A model generated the notes under the pieces. It was given only the letters and a program-made list of their open reading frames with translations. It ran no database searches and was not told the DNA's origin. A DNA stretch of 19,462 nucleotides from an archaeon (GTDB lineage: Archaea; Thermoproteota; Nitrososphaeria; Nitrososphaerales; UBA183). Every line of letters begins with the position of its first letter. The stretch's first letter is position 1. The stretch spans positions 1-19,462 of the forward strand of contig JAJYNM010000043.1 of assembly GCA_021786335.1 (NCBI GenBank), in the 5' to 3' direction. The translations under genes and the position numbers were made by a program. Shown here in pieces: positions 1-6,695 of this stretch.

Positions 1-3
1 AAC

Positions 4-43
4 CGTAAGCGAGCTTACGCGCTGCGGTCTTCACGGGGTGAAG
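4..43. other. two tandem perfect hairpins before mscL
   Basis: Positions 4-9 and 14-19 form a 6-bp perfect stem around CGAG (7 bp if the loop is read as GA), and 29-34 with 38-43 form a second 6-bp perfect stem (CTTCAC / GTGAAG) with a 3-nt loop. They lie just inside the window edge, so they may be the 3' end of an RNA or a terminator of something upstream. I could not fit the segment to a tRNA, since there is no T-loop or matched acceptor stem. Confidence 0.35.
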
Positions 44-74
44 CGACTAGCATCGGTAGACAACCCTTAAGCCG

Positions 75-476
75 GTGGAAAGTGCAGCCCGCGTGATTTC
101 CTCCGACAAGGAGATCATCGCCGAACTTCAGAAGATAAGGGAGCTCCTAACACCCAAGCCAGCTCCGCCTCCCCCAAAGGGGACAGCAGCGGAGTTCAAG
201 GCTTTCCTCAGCAACTACAAGGTCCTCGGCCTCGCCGTGGCCTTCATCCTCGGAGTCTATCTCGGGAGCCTGGTCCAGGCTCTGGTCACAGATTTGATAC
301 TTCCAGCCATAGGCATACCCCTGAGCAGCATAGGCAACTTAGGCACCTACACTGTGGAATACGCAAGGCAGAACTTCCAGATCGGCGGCTTCCTCATAGC
401 CGTCATCACCTTCATCATCGTCGCGTTCGTGGTCTTTCTCATCGTGAAGGTGGCAAACCGCTACAAGATACAGTAG
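75..476 (+). CDS. mscL: MscL-family mechanosensitive channel, N-terminally extended
   Basis: 133 aa. Two membrane segments are visible, about residues 48-78 and 104-126. The first reads like MscL TM1 (LAVAFILGVYLGSLVQALV, then the acidic TDLILP end), so this is probably a homopentameric pore that opens under membrane tension. It ends only about 7 residues after TM2 (VANRYKIQ), so the usual cytoplasmic C-terminal helix bundle is missing. In its place is a roughly 40-residue N-terminal extension: a short amphipathic helix (EIIAELQKIRELL) and a proline-rich linker (PKPAPPPPK). The GTG at 75 is the most upstream start after an in-frame stop at 57-59. A second GTG at 93 sits 25 nt after a TTAA element at 67-70 and could be the real leaderless start. 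The family call is firm; the gating consequence of the swapped ends is inference. Confidence 0.75.
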   Translation: MESAARVISSDKEIIAELQKIRELLTPKPAPPPPKGTAAEFKAFLSNYKVLGLAVAFILGVYLGSLVQALVTDLILPAIGIPLSSIGNLGTYTVEYARQNFQIGGFLIAVITFIIVAFVVFLIVKVANRYKIQ

Positions 477-490
477 CGAGCTCCCCCGTG

Positions 491-495
491 CTTTT
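491..495 (+). terminator. T-tract after mscL
   Basis: A run of five T follows GC-rich sequence 15 nt after the mscL stop. Archaeal transcription often ends at short U-tracts, so this is a plausible but weak terminator. Confidence 0.3.
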
Positions 496-592
496 TCGCC
501 TGGGCCATGTGCGAATCGTTAAGCACAGTGTCAACGCTAATTGCCTGGGTCGGTCATGTCTCCAGCCCGGGACGTTGGACCAGGGACTCAGG

Positions 593-1237
593 TTGAGCAG
601 CAAGTTCGAGAAAGGTTGGACGACGCAGGAGAAGGAGCCATTCGGGAAGATGGTCCGCGAGACGGTCCGCGGCCCCCCGCCAATGCGCCCACAGATACAG
701 AAGGCCGCAGACCAGCTTACAAAGGAAGTCGGCCGCCTGGACCAGGCCATGGGCAGGCTCAAACAACGGGAGAATGCTATATTCAAGAAGACGGTCACCG
801 CCGTCCAGGCGCACGACCAGGAATCGAGCAAAGCATACTCCAACGAGCTCGCGGAAGTCCGCAAGATGGAGAAGATTGTGACTCAGTCGAGGATAGCGCT
901 GGAGCAGATCAACACCCGGCTCCAGACAGTCACCGAGATAGGCGACTTCGCATCCACCATTGCTCCCGCCATCGGCGTGATCAAGAACGTCCGCGCCACG
1001 CTGGGCGAAGCGATGCCAGACGCCCAGGGGACCCTGGGTGAGATAGGCGCACAGCTCAACTCTATAATGGTGGACGTCGGCCAGATAACTGGCACGACCT
1101 TCTACCAGGCCGAGAACAGCGAGGAAGCCAACAGGATCCTCGCCGAAGCCTCTGCGGTGGCGGAGAAGCGTATGGCTGACTCCCTCCCTGAGGTCCCGAC
1201 CAGCAGCGCAGACCAGTCGATCTTCACGAGCGAATAG
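593..1237 (+). CDS. cdvB: ESCRT-III-like cell division protein (CdvB family)
   Basis: 214 aa from the TTG at 593. The N-terminus (SSKFEKGW, then VRETVRGPPPMRPQI) and the long charged helix that follows (KEVGRLDQAMGRLKQRENAIF ... SNELAEVRKMEKIV ... LALEQI-like, RLQTVTEIGDF) match the archaeal CdvB/ESCRT-III core. This family polymerises on the membrane at the division site and is remodelled by the CdvC (Vps4-like) ATPase. The core fills about residues 20-165. The tail (about 165-214) is short and polar, and I see no obvious C-terminal winged-helix domain, so it resembles the shorter CdvB paralogues. The frame is open back to a GTG at 488, but those 35 codons do not look like protein and the family N-terminus begins at 593. 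TTG 575 is another option. No cdvA or cdvC lies in the window. Confidence 0.85.
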   Translation: MSSKFEKGWTTQEKEPFGKMVRETVRGPPPMRPQIQKAADQLTKEVGRLDQAMGRLKQRENAIFKKTVTAVQAHDQESSKAYSNELAEVRKMEKIVTQSRIALEQINTRLQTVTEIGDFASTIAPAIGVIKNVRATLGEAMPDAQGTLGEIGAQLNSIMVDVGQITGTTFYQAENSEEANRILAEASAVAEKRMADSLPEVPTSSADQSIFTSE

Positions 1238-1243
1238 GCTGGG

Positions 1244-1293
1244 TCCTCCCCGCATCGGCGCCTCGTCCGAGCGCGACGCTACGGAGGGGAGGA
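1244..1293. other. inverted repeat between convergent cdvB and trmB-like genes
   Basis: TCCTCCCC at 1244-1251 and GGGGAGGA at 1286-1293 are perfect 8-bp complements separated by 34 nt, spanning the short gap between the two stop codons; the right arm overlaps the last codons of the minus-strand gene. It may be a shared termination structure, but the long loop makes this weak. Confidence 0.25.
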
Positions 1294-1977
1294 AGTGTTC
1301 CAGAGGAGCTCGATGAACTGCTTGAAATGGCTAGCCACGGCCGGGCTGTCTATCCACCCGCAGGCCGAATGATCTGGAAGGCCGATGAGCGCCACCTTAT
1401 CGTCGACGAGCAGGTCGAACGCTATCTGGTTCCCTGTCCTTATTCCTACACCGGGGGGGAGGAGTCCCACCCCTCCGTCGTCGCATATCGCCCTCACTCT
1501 GACACCTCTGTCCACCGCCTCCGAGAGAAGCTCCATCGTCTTCGCGTCTTGCAACCCCATGGCGGGCGACACAATGACAACCGTCTCCTTCGCCCCCCTG
1601 AGAAGCTCGTACACCTTGGCACGGACCCTCTCGCTCCCCCTGACGGTGTAGACCAGCTCGGCTTCCTGCGCAGGTTGGGGGCTGTAAAGTCTGTCCAGGG
1701 CGTCGAACGTCTCCTCGGCCTTCGACTCCACCATCGCCTTGATGCTCGCTGGTTCCTTCGCCCTGTACGTCGCCGGCTTCTTCACCACCAGGTCTGCCCA
1801 CCCTTTCGATGCGAGTACCCTCAGCGCAGTGTATGCGCTCGGCTTGGGGATGTCGGCGTCAGCGGCTACCTTCCCTGGGTCGGCGGGTCCCAAAGACGCC
1901 AATGAGACGTAGCACCTGGCCTCGTAGCTTGTGAGCCCCAGGTCCTGCAGCTCGCCTATGATGTCGTTCCTGTGCAC
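1279..1977 (-). CDS. TrmB-family transcriptional regulator
   Basis: 232 aa from the GTG at 1977. The N-terminal winged helix-turn-helix is TrmB-like: LQDLGLTSYEARCYVSLA, then ADIPKPSAYTALRVLASKGW. A linker helix follows (about residues 75-105), then a C-terminal sensor-like region with a Rossmann/PLD-like strand pattern (ETVVIVSPAMGL, RGVRVRAICDD, DDKVALIGLPDH). Such proteins bind DNA as dimers and commonly sense sugars or metabolites; the ligand here cannot be read. The frame is open to an ATG at 2025, but the TATA element lies inside that stretch, so it cannot be both promoter and message. The GTG at 1977, 30 nt from the TATA centre, is the better start. It is divergent from the geranylgeranyl reductase, making that gene a natural candidate target. 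Confidence 0.8.
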   Translation of the reverse strand: MHRNDIIGELQDLGLTSYEARCYVSLASLGPADPGKVAADADIPKPSAYTALRVLASKGWADLVVKKPATYRAKEPASIKAMVESKAEETFDALDRLYSPQPAQEAELVYTVRGSERVRAKVYELLRGAKETVVIVSPAMGLQDAKTMELLSEAVDRGVRVRAICDDGGVGLLPPGVGIRTGNQIAFDLLVDDKVALIGLPDHSACGWIDSPAVASHFKQFIELLWNTSSPP

Positions 1978-2002
1978 GGCTGGGCGAAAGGACGGCAAAG
2001 CT

Positions 2003-2011
2003 CTTATATAG
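2003..2011. promoter_or_regulatory. shared bidirectional TATA element (trmB-like / geranylgeranyl reductase)
   Basis: CTTATATAG holds the palindrome TATATA at 2005-2010, centred at 2007.5. The minus-strand GTG start (1977) and plus-strand TTG start (2038) are each 30.5 nt from that centre. This fits archaeal TATA-to-start spacing on leaderless mRNAs in both directions. A second AT-rich run, GTATTTTA at 2011-2018, could serve the plus strand alone. Confidence 0.65.
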
Positions 2012-2037
2012 TATTTTAGTAGCATTCACGACTACTG

Positions 2038-3513
2038 TTGTCTGGGGACACTGACTACGACGTCATCATAGCGGGCGGAGGGATGGCAGGTCTGATAACC
2101 GCCGCCTCCATCGGGCACCACTCAAGGGGGAAGGCGCGGATACTCGTCGTCGACAGGAACAAGGAGGACGAGCCGGGCAAGAAGACCAACAACGGCTGGA
2201 CCTGCGGCGACGCAACAAGCAAGCGCTCGTTGGACTACCTCGCGGAGCACATCGGGATCAGATACGGCCTCCCTGAGCTCGAGCACCCCGTCAAAGGGGT
2301 CTATGTCTACTCCCCAGACAGGCAGACGAAGGTCCTGTTCGAAGGCGAAGGGTACATCTTCAACCGCAAGCTCGCGCCGAGGAGGCAGGTCAGGGACGCC
2401 AAGAAGAACGGCGCCGAGTTCATGTTCGGGGCGACCGCCGAGCGGCTGCTTGGAGAGGATGGAAAGATCACAGGGGTCTCTGGGAGGAAGGCGGATGGTT
2501 CCGCTTTCACGCTGACTGCCAAGGTCGTCATCGACGCCACCGGCTCATCCTCGACGCTGAGGCGGTTCATGCCCATCCCCTCGAAGATCGAAAAAGAGAT
2601 CGACCCGGACGACGTGGTAGGGACAGGCAGGTACATCCTGGACTTCGAGCCAGCAGCGGACCAGCCCTCGTTCTTCTCGCCCGACTACTGCATCATACAC
2701 CTGGACCAGTTCATCGCCCCTGCAGGGTACGCGTGGGTCTTCCCAAAGGGTCAGAAGAAGGTGAACATCGGCCTCGGGGTGTCCCATTCGGGGCTCGCCA
2801 GGCGGAACAGGCGCTTCGGCCTCAACGACAACCTCCAGACGCTCATCGACAAGTACCTCGCCGAGAACCCCGTGATCAAGGGCTACGTGCAGCCCTCTGA
2901 CGACGCGAACGCAGGAAACACGAAGGGGAACTGGCAGGTCCCGGTGAGGCGCCACAACGACTGCATGGTGGCCAACGGGTTCGCCGTGGTAGGCGACGCC
3001 GCATGGATGCCGAGGCCCATCGACGCCGGCGGGATCAGCCCGTCAATCTACGGCGGGACCATACTCGGGAAGGTGGTGGCCGAGGCCCTCGAGGCAGGGG
3101 ACACCAGCGAGGCCGGCCTCTGGAAGTACAACGTGGAGTACATGAACACCCACGGCTATCCGATGGCGAGCTTTGAGGTCCTCAGGAGGTACCTTCAGAC
3201 CGTCACCAACGACCAGATCAACTACGGGATGAAGCACTTCCTTTCGGAAGAGGATGTGGCCGCGATCACGGAGAGGAAGCACCCCGAGTTCAACCAAGCC
3301 AGGTTCATGAACCCAGTCATGTGGTACCGCGTGTTAGGGCAGCTGTCCTTGGCAAGGGGCCTAAGGTACACCGTGAAGAAGAGCGCGGCGCTCGTGGAGA
3401 TCAACCTGGCATATCCATCGACCCCGCAGGGGTTCGAGGAGTGGCAGAGGCGCCTCGGCGGCGAGCTAAGAGAGACCGTCGAGAGGTTCAAGCCTCTCGA
3501 CATAGCGAACTAG
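2038..3513 (+). CDS. geranylgeranyl reductase-family FAD oxidoreductase
   Basis: 491 aa from a TTG start. The N-terminus has the FAD dinucleotide fold (DYDVIIAGGGMAG, residues 7-18, with the acidic strand end VVDR at 37-40). About residues 230-240 carry the reductase-family hallmark YAWVFPKG followed by VNIGLGV. About residues 318-335 hold the second FAD motif (VVGDAAWMPRPIDAGGI). These proteins saturate isoprenoid double bonds, in archaea chiefly the geranylgeranyl chains of membrane lipids; homologues also act on quinones and other prenyl groups. A Cys-Gly pair (WTCGDA, about 54-59) sits near the position of the family's conserved cysteine. At 491 aa it is longer than the usual 390-450, the surplus lying in the C-terminal part. 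The exact substrate cannot be told from sequence. Confidence 0.85.
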   Translation: MSGDTDYDVIIAGGGMAGLITAASIGHHSRGKARILVVDRNKEDEPGKKTNNGWTCGDATSKRSLDYLAEHIGIRYGLPELEHPVKGVYVYSPDRQTKVLFEGEGYIFNRKLAPRRQVRDAKKNGAEFMFGATAERLLGEDGKITGVSGRKADGSAFTLTAKVVIDATGSSSTLRRFMPIPSKIEKEIDPDDVVGTGRYILDFEPAADQPSFFSPDYCIIHLDQFIAPAGYAWVFPKGQKKVNIGLGVSHSGLARRNRRFGLNDNLQTLIDKYLAENPVIKGYVQPSDDANAGNTKGNWQVPVRRHNDCMVANGFAVVGDAAWMPRPIDAGGISPSIYGGTILGKVVAEALEAGDTSEAGLWKYNVEYMNTHGYPMASFEVLRRYLQTVTNDQINYGMKHFLSEEDVAAITERKHPEFNQARFMNPVMWYRVLGQLSLARGLRYTVKKSAALVEINLAYPSTPQGFEEWQRRLGGELRETVERFKPLDIAN

Positions 3514-3518
3514 ATATA
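3513..3518 (+). promoter_or_regulatory. TATA element for the split-barrel oxidoreductase
   Basis: GATATA is centred about 26 nt before the ATG at 3541 and overlaps the reductase stop codon (TAG 3511-3513). The downstream gene therefore probably has its own leaderless promoter despite lying only 27 nt after the previous gene. Confidence 0.5.
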
Positions 3519-3540
3519 GCCCGCGGTCGGCGGACGCTCC

Positions 3541-3939
3541 ATGGGTTCACTCACACCTCGGGTCAGGAAGTTCCTCGACGGGGTCCACATCGGCAAGCTT
3601 GCCACTATAATGGGAGACGGTTCTCCCCAAGTCACCCCCATCTGGTACATGAGAGAGGGAGACAGGATCGTGATCAACACCACCACTACAAGGGTGAAAT
3701 ATAGGAACATGAAGCGTGACGGCAGGGTTTGCTTCCTGGTCGACGATGGCTATCCCTACGTGGTCATCTTCGGGACGGCGAGGGTCGCCAAGGAGAGGGA
3801 CACCATGAAGGATATCGAGAGGCTGGCCGTCAGATACACAGGCAAAGAGGCTGGGACCAGGGCGGCCAGGACGCGGTTCTGGAAGGAGCCTCGCGTCTCT
3901 GTGGAGATAACCCCGCAGCGGGTGGCTGTAGACCTCTAG
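3541..3939 (+). CDS. PPOX-class / F420-type FMN-binding split-barrel protein
   Basis: 132 aa with ATG start. The sequence follows the pyridoxamine-5'-phosphate-oxidase-like split barrel: FLDGVHIGKLATIMGDGSP, then VTPIWYMREGDRIVINT, the R-x-K-x-x-N-M-K-x-D segment (RVKYRNMKRDGRVCFLVDD), YVVIFGTARV and the terminal VSVEITPQRV. Small proteins of this layout bind FMN or the deazaflavin F420 and often reduce quinones or enones, so the cofactor (FMN or F420) is open. It follows the geranylgeranyl reductase on the same strand, and a link to quinone or lipid redox is possible but inferred. Its stop codon directly abuts that of the convergent TetR gene, with no intergenic base. Confidence 0.75.
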   Translation: MGSLTPRVRKFLDGVHIGKLATIMGDGSPQVTPIWYMREGDRIVINTTTTRVKYRNMKRDGRVCFLVDDGYPYVVIFGTARVAKERDTMKDIERLAVRYTGKEAGTRAARTRFWKEPRVSVEITPQRVAVDL

Positions 3940-4524
3940 TCACTTCATCGCACGGAAGAAGAAGTCGGTAACGAACCTGCTGTATGCCCCCCTGTCCTGG
4001 CTCTTGGCGAAGTGGATATGCTGGAAGATCACCCGGTTGAGCATCCCCAGCAGGCAGTCGACAGCCAGTACCGAGTCAGTCCTGCGGAAGAACCCCCTGG
4101 TCATGGCCCTCTCGATCATCGTGGCAGCGATGCCTTTGATCTTTTCCAGGTCCTCGGACACCCTTTCTGCGCTCTGCTTGTCGAGTGTCGCGGAGTCGCG
4201 CATGTAGAGCCCCATATCGAAGGTGTGCTCCGGGAACGTTGTCAGGTACGTCGATATGAACGACTCCAACCCGTCCCTGGGGTCGGCGGCCTTCGATGCA
4301 TGCGACAGCTTCCCGATGAAATCCCGCATGGAGATCTGCCTGCGGACCACCGCATCGAAGAGCCCCTTCTTGCTCCCGTAGTAGTAATAGATCACAGGGG
4401 CAGTGGTTTCGGCGTCCTTGCAGATGTCTCTGACAGAGACGTTGGCGAAACCCCTCGCCGCGAACATCCGCGAGGCGGCCTGGAGTATCTTCTCGGCGGT
4501 CGCGGGGTGCTCCTCGGCCTGCAT
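3940..4524 (-). CDS. TetR/AcrR-family transcriptional regulator
   Basis: 194 aa. Residues about 8-55 form the TetR DNA-binding domain: KILQAASRMFAARGFANVSV, then DICKDAETTAPVIYYYYGSKKGLF, with the family's Y-Y-x-x-x-x-K-x-x-L-F ending. The rest is all helical and variable, as expected for the ligand-binding and dimer domain. These are usually repressors of neighbouring exporter or enzyme genes that respond to small hydrophobic ligands. Nothing adjacent on this strand is an obvious exporter, so the target is unclear; the convergent oxidoreductase or its own promoter are candidates. A TATA element (CTTAATAG, minus strand, 4548-4555) is centred 27 nt before the ATG. Confidence 0.85.
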   Translation of the reverse strand: MQAEEHPATAEKILQAASRMFAARGFANVSVRDICKDAETTAPVIYYYYGSKKGLFDAVVRRQISMRDFIGKLSHASKAADPRDGLESFISTYLTTFPEHTFDMGLYMRDSATLDKQSAERVSEDLEKIKGIAATMIERAMTRGFFRRTDSVLAVDCLLGMLNRVIFQHIHFAKSQDRGAYSRFVTDFFFRAMK

Positions 4525-4525
4525 C

Positions 4526-4540
4526 GCCTCCCGAAGAGGC
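4526..4540. promoter_or_regulatory. candidate autoregulatory operator of the TetR gene
   Basis: GCCTC-CCGAA-GAGGC is a 5-5-5 inverted repeat lying exactly between the TATA element (4548-4555) and the ATG (4524). A repressor bound there would block transcription start. Only the symmetry and position support it. Confidence 0.35.
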
Positions 4541-4572
4541 AGTTCTACTATTAAGGGTTGGCGAGGTCTGGC

Positions 4573-6243
4573 CTAGTCGAAGTCGCCGCCCTCGCCGCCC
4601 ATCCCTCCTCCCCCGCCGGGAGGAGTGGCAGGGGCCTTCGACTTACCTGCGGCGATGACGTCGTCTATCCTGAGTATCATCGATGCGGCCTCCGTGGCCG
4701 ACCTGATGATCTGGACCTTGACCGCCAGAGGCTCGAAGACCTGGCGCTGGTACATGTCCTTGATCTTCGCGTCAGCCGCTTCTACGCCGTACCACTTGCC
4801 GTTCTCCGTGGCGTGCCTGGCTCTGAACTCCACCTGGGCGTCGATGGGGTCCATCCCCGCGTTGAGCGCGAGGGCGAGCGGGATTGCCTCAAGGGCTTCA
4901 GCGAACTTCTGCGCGGCCAGTTGCTCCCTACCTGACAGCTTGTCAGCCCACTTCAGAACCTGCGACGCAGCCTCCGCCTCGGCGGCGCCTCCGCCGGCGA
5001 CGATGGCAGGCCTTTCGATGACGTCTTTCGTCACCATCAGCGCGTCATGGAGGGACCTTTCCCCTTCATCCACTATGCGCTGGGTCCCACCCCTCACGAG
5101 GATGGTCACAGCCTTCGGGTTCTTCGCTTCTTCGATGAAGACCCACCTGTCCTCCTCGACCTTCCTTTCTTCGACGTGGCCCGCGTAGCCCAAGTCCGCC
5201 GCCGAGAGGTCTTCGAAATTATTCACAACCCTCCCGCCAGTGGCCTTGGCCAGCTTGGTCATGTCTGATTCCTTCGCCCTCCTCACCGCAAGAATCCCTG
5301 CCTTTGCGAGGTAGTGCTGGGCGATGTCGTCGATGCCCTTCTGGCAGACCACTACGTTGGCGCCTACCGAAGCTATCTTGTCGACCATCCCCTTCAGCAT
5401 CTTCGTCTCCTCGTCCAGGAACTTCTTCATCATGGTCGGGTCGTTGATGTTGAGCTTCGCGTCGAACTCCGTCTTCTCTATCTCGAAGGGCGCGCTGATC
5501 AGCGCAATCTTGGCCTTCTCCACCACTTTCGGCATCCCCGAATGGACTACCTCCTTGTCGAGGACGATCCCCTTAACCAGCCTAGTGTCTTTGAGAGAGC
5601 CTCCGGGTTTCTTCTCTACCTTTATGTTGTCGATGTCGACGCGGTATCCGTTCTCCGTCTTCTCTGCGACCGAGAGAGTGGCGTCCACAACCATCTCGGC
5701 AAGGCCCTGAGCTTCCTTGGAGACCAGCTTGGTCTGCATGCTTGTCCGCGCAACCTTCGTGAGCCACTCCCTGTTGTCCGGCGCGACCTTCTCTGCGACG
5801 GCCTCTAGCGCCTCTATCGCCTTCCGCGACGCCTTCGAGTATCCGTCAACGATCACGGTAGGATGGACGTCCTTGTCCAAGAGCTCCTCCGCCTTCTCGA
5901 GGAGGGCCCCCGCAAGCACGACGGCCGATGTCGTGCCGTCGCCTACTTCGTTGTCGGTGGTCTTCGAGACTTCTACGAGCATCTTGGCCGCCGGGTGCTG
6001 CACGTCTATCTCCTTCAGCATGGTCGCGCCGTCGTTGGTTATGGTGACGTCGCCCAGCGAATCCACGAGCATCTTGTCCATGCCACGCGGGCCGATGGAA
6101 GTCCTTACGATCTCCGAGATCAGCTTGGCGGCGGATATGTTGTTCCGCTGCGCGTCTCTTCCTCTGCTCTGGCTAGACCCCTCCTTAAGAATCAGGACGG
6201 GCTGCCCCGACTGGGTAACGGCTGGAATAGCGGTCGTCGACAT
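4573..6243 (-). CDS. ths: thermosome subunit (group II chaperonin)
   Basis: 556 aa, usual length for the family. Hallmarks in order: RTSIGPRGMDKMLVD (47-61), ITNDGATMLKEI (68-79), EVGDGTTSAVV (99-109, nucleotide-binding with the catalytic-region Asp), the apical domain in the middle, IVAGGGAAEAE (414-424), SATEAASMILRIDD (515-528), and the flexible Gly/Met-rich C-terminal tail ending GGEGGDFD. It assembles into the double-ring ATP-driven folding chamber of the cytosol. One oddity: the equatorial stretch usually written IPRxLAENAG reads IPLALALNAG here (454-463), so a normally conserved Glu and an Arg are replaced by Leu. That suggests a divergent paralogue or lineage-specific subunit. It has its own promoter 42 nt after the dehydratase stop. 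Confidence 0.95.
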   Translation of the reverse strand: MSTTAIPAVTQSGQPVLILKEGSSQSRGRDAQRNNISAAKLISEIVRTSIGPRGMDKMLVDSLGDVTITNDGATMLKEIDVQHPAAKMLVEVSKTTDNEVGDGTTSAVVLAGALLEKAEELLDKDVHPTVIVDGYSKASRKAIEALEAVAEKVAPDNREWLTKVARTSMQTKLVSKEAQGLAEMVVDATLSVAEKTENGYRVDIDNIKVEKKPGGSLKDTRLVKGIVLDKEVVHSGMPKVVEKAKIALISAPFEIEKTEFDAKLNINDPTMMKKFLDEETKMLKGMVDKIASVGANVVVCQKGIDDIAQHYLAKAGILAVRRAKESDMTKLAKATGGRVVNNFEDLSAADLGYAGHVEERKVEEDRWVFIEEAKNPKAVTILVRGGTQRIVDEGERSLHDALMVTKDVIERPAIVAGGGAAEAEAASQVLKWADKLSGREQLAAQKFAEALEAIPLALALNAGMDPIDAQVEFRARHATENGKWYGVEAADAKIKDMYQRQVFEPLAVKVQIIRSATEAASMILRIDDVIAAGKSKAPATPPGGGGGMGGEGGDFD

Positions 6244-6259
6244 ATTGAATCTTGGGGGC

Positions 6260-6283
6260 GGTATACAACCGGTGGTATATTAG
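6260..6283 (-). promoter_or_regulatory. thermosome promoter region
   Basis: On the minus strand CTAATATACC (6274-6283) is a good TATA element, predicting initiation about 9 nt before the ATG at 6243. The hexamer GGTATA (plus-strand reading) occurs twice, at 6260-6265 and 6274-6279, flanking the palindrome ACCGGT (6268-6273). This may be a regulatory site for heat or stress control, but only the repeat itself is seen. Confidence 0.45.
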
Positions 6284-6285
6284 CG

Positions 6286-6633
6286 TTACTTGGAGCGCTC
6301 TTCTCCCGAGGAGGGGGGTTCTGCCCGCCCGCGCCGCTTCGTCCGCTTGGCGCGGACTGACCTCTCAATCGCTCCTGCCAGCCCGAAGTCCAAAGCGGTG
6401 ACCCCACCGGCGGAGTGGGTCTGAAGGGCCAGCGTCACCTTTGTGTACTTCAAGTGGATATCCGGATGGTGTTCCCGCTCCTCGGCCACCCTCGCGACCC
6501 CGCGGATGAGCTCGATCCCGTCCATGAACTCCTCGAACTCGTACGTCTTGGTGATGAAACTCCCATCCCTCTTCCATCCCTCCAGCTTCTTCAGCTTGGC
6601 GTCGATTTCAGCCCGGTCCAGGAGCCTTGGCAC
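6286..6633 (-). CDS. pterin-4a-carbinolamine dehydratase (PCD/DCoH family)
   Basis: 115 aa from the GTG at 6633. The family signature is clear: helix EIDAKLKKLEGWKRDG, then FEEFMDGIELIRGVARVAEE, the catalytic E-H-H-P-D motif, and LKYTKVTLALQTHSAGGVTALDF with its His. PCD dehydrates 4a-hydroxytetrahydropterin. In archaea without aromatic amino-acid hydroxylases its role is unsettled, with pterin or molybdopterin cofactor metabolism suggested. The frame is open upstream to 6723, but the first 30 codons are not family-like and contain the promoter. GTG 6633 is 30 nt from the central TATA-like element. The C-terminus has a lysine/arginine-rich tail (RAKRTKRRGRAEP) beyond the usual fold. Confidence 0.85.
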   Translation of the reverse strand: MPRLLDRAEIDAKLKKLEGWKRDGSFITKTYEFEEFMDGIELIRGVARVAEEREHHPDIHLKYTKVTLALQTHSAGGVTALDFGLAGAIERSVRAKRTKRRGRAEPPSSGEERSK

Positions 6634-6657
6634 GCCCCCCTTATCCTCTGGCCTGGT

Positions 6658-6668
6658 CTTTAATTTAG
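6658..6668. promoter_or_regulatory. shared AT-rich bidirectional promoter (PCD / small hypothetical)
   Basis: CTTTAATTTAG, centred near 6663.5, is the only AT-rich run between the divergent GTG starts at 6633 and 6696. It is about 30 nt from one and 32 nt from the other, repeating the geometry seen at 2003-2011. Confidence 0.55.
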
Positions 6669-6695
6669 CGAACCAGCAACGCGATTTGACAAAAC

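Noticed and set aside
488..592. N-terminal extension of the ESCRT-III protein from the GTG at 488
   Set aside because: The 35 residues do not resemble the family, which begins with the K-F-x-x-x-W segment just after TTG 593.
1978..2025. Longer start (ATG 2025) for the TrmB-type regulator
   Set aside because: The stretch contains the TATA element, and the resulting leader peptide is not family-like; GTG 1977 fits promoter spacing and the domain boundary.
5314..6360. Several long plus-strand open frames opposite the thermosome
   Set aside because: They mirror the high-GC codon pattern of a certain gene on the other strand and show no recognisable domain.
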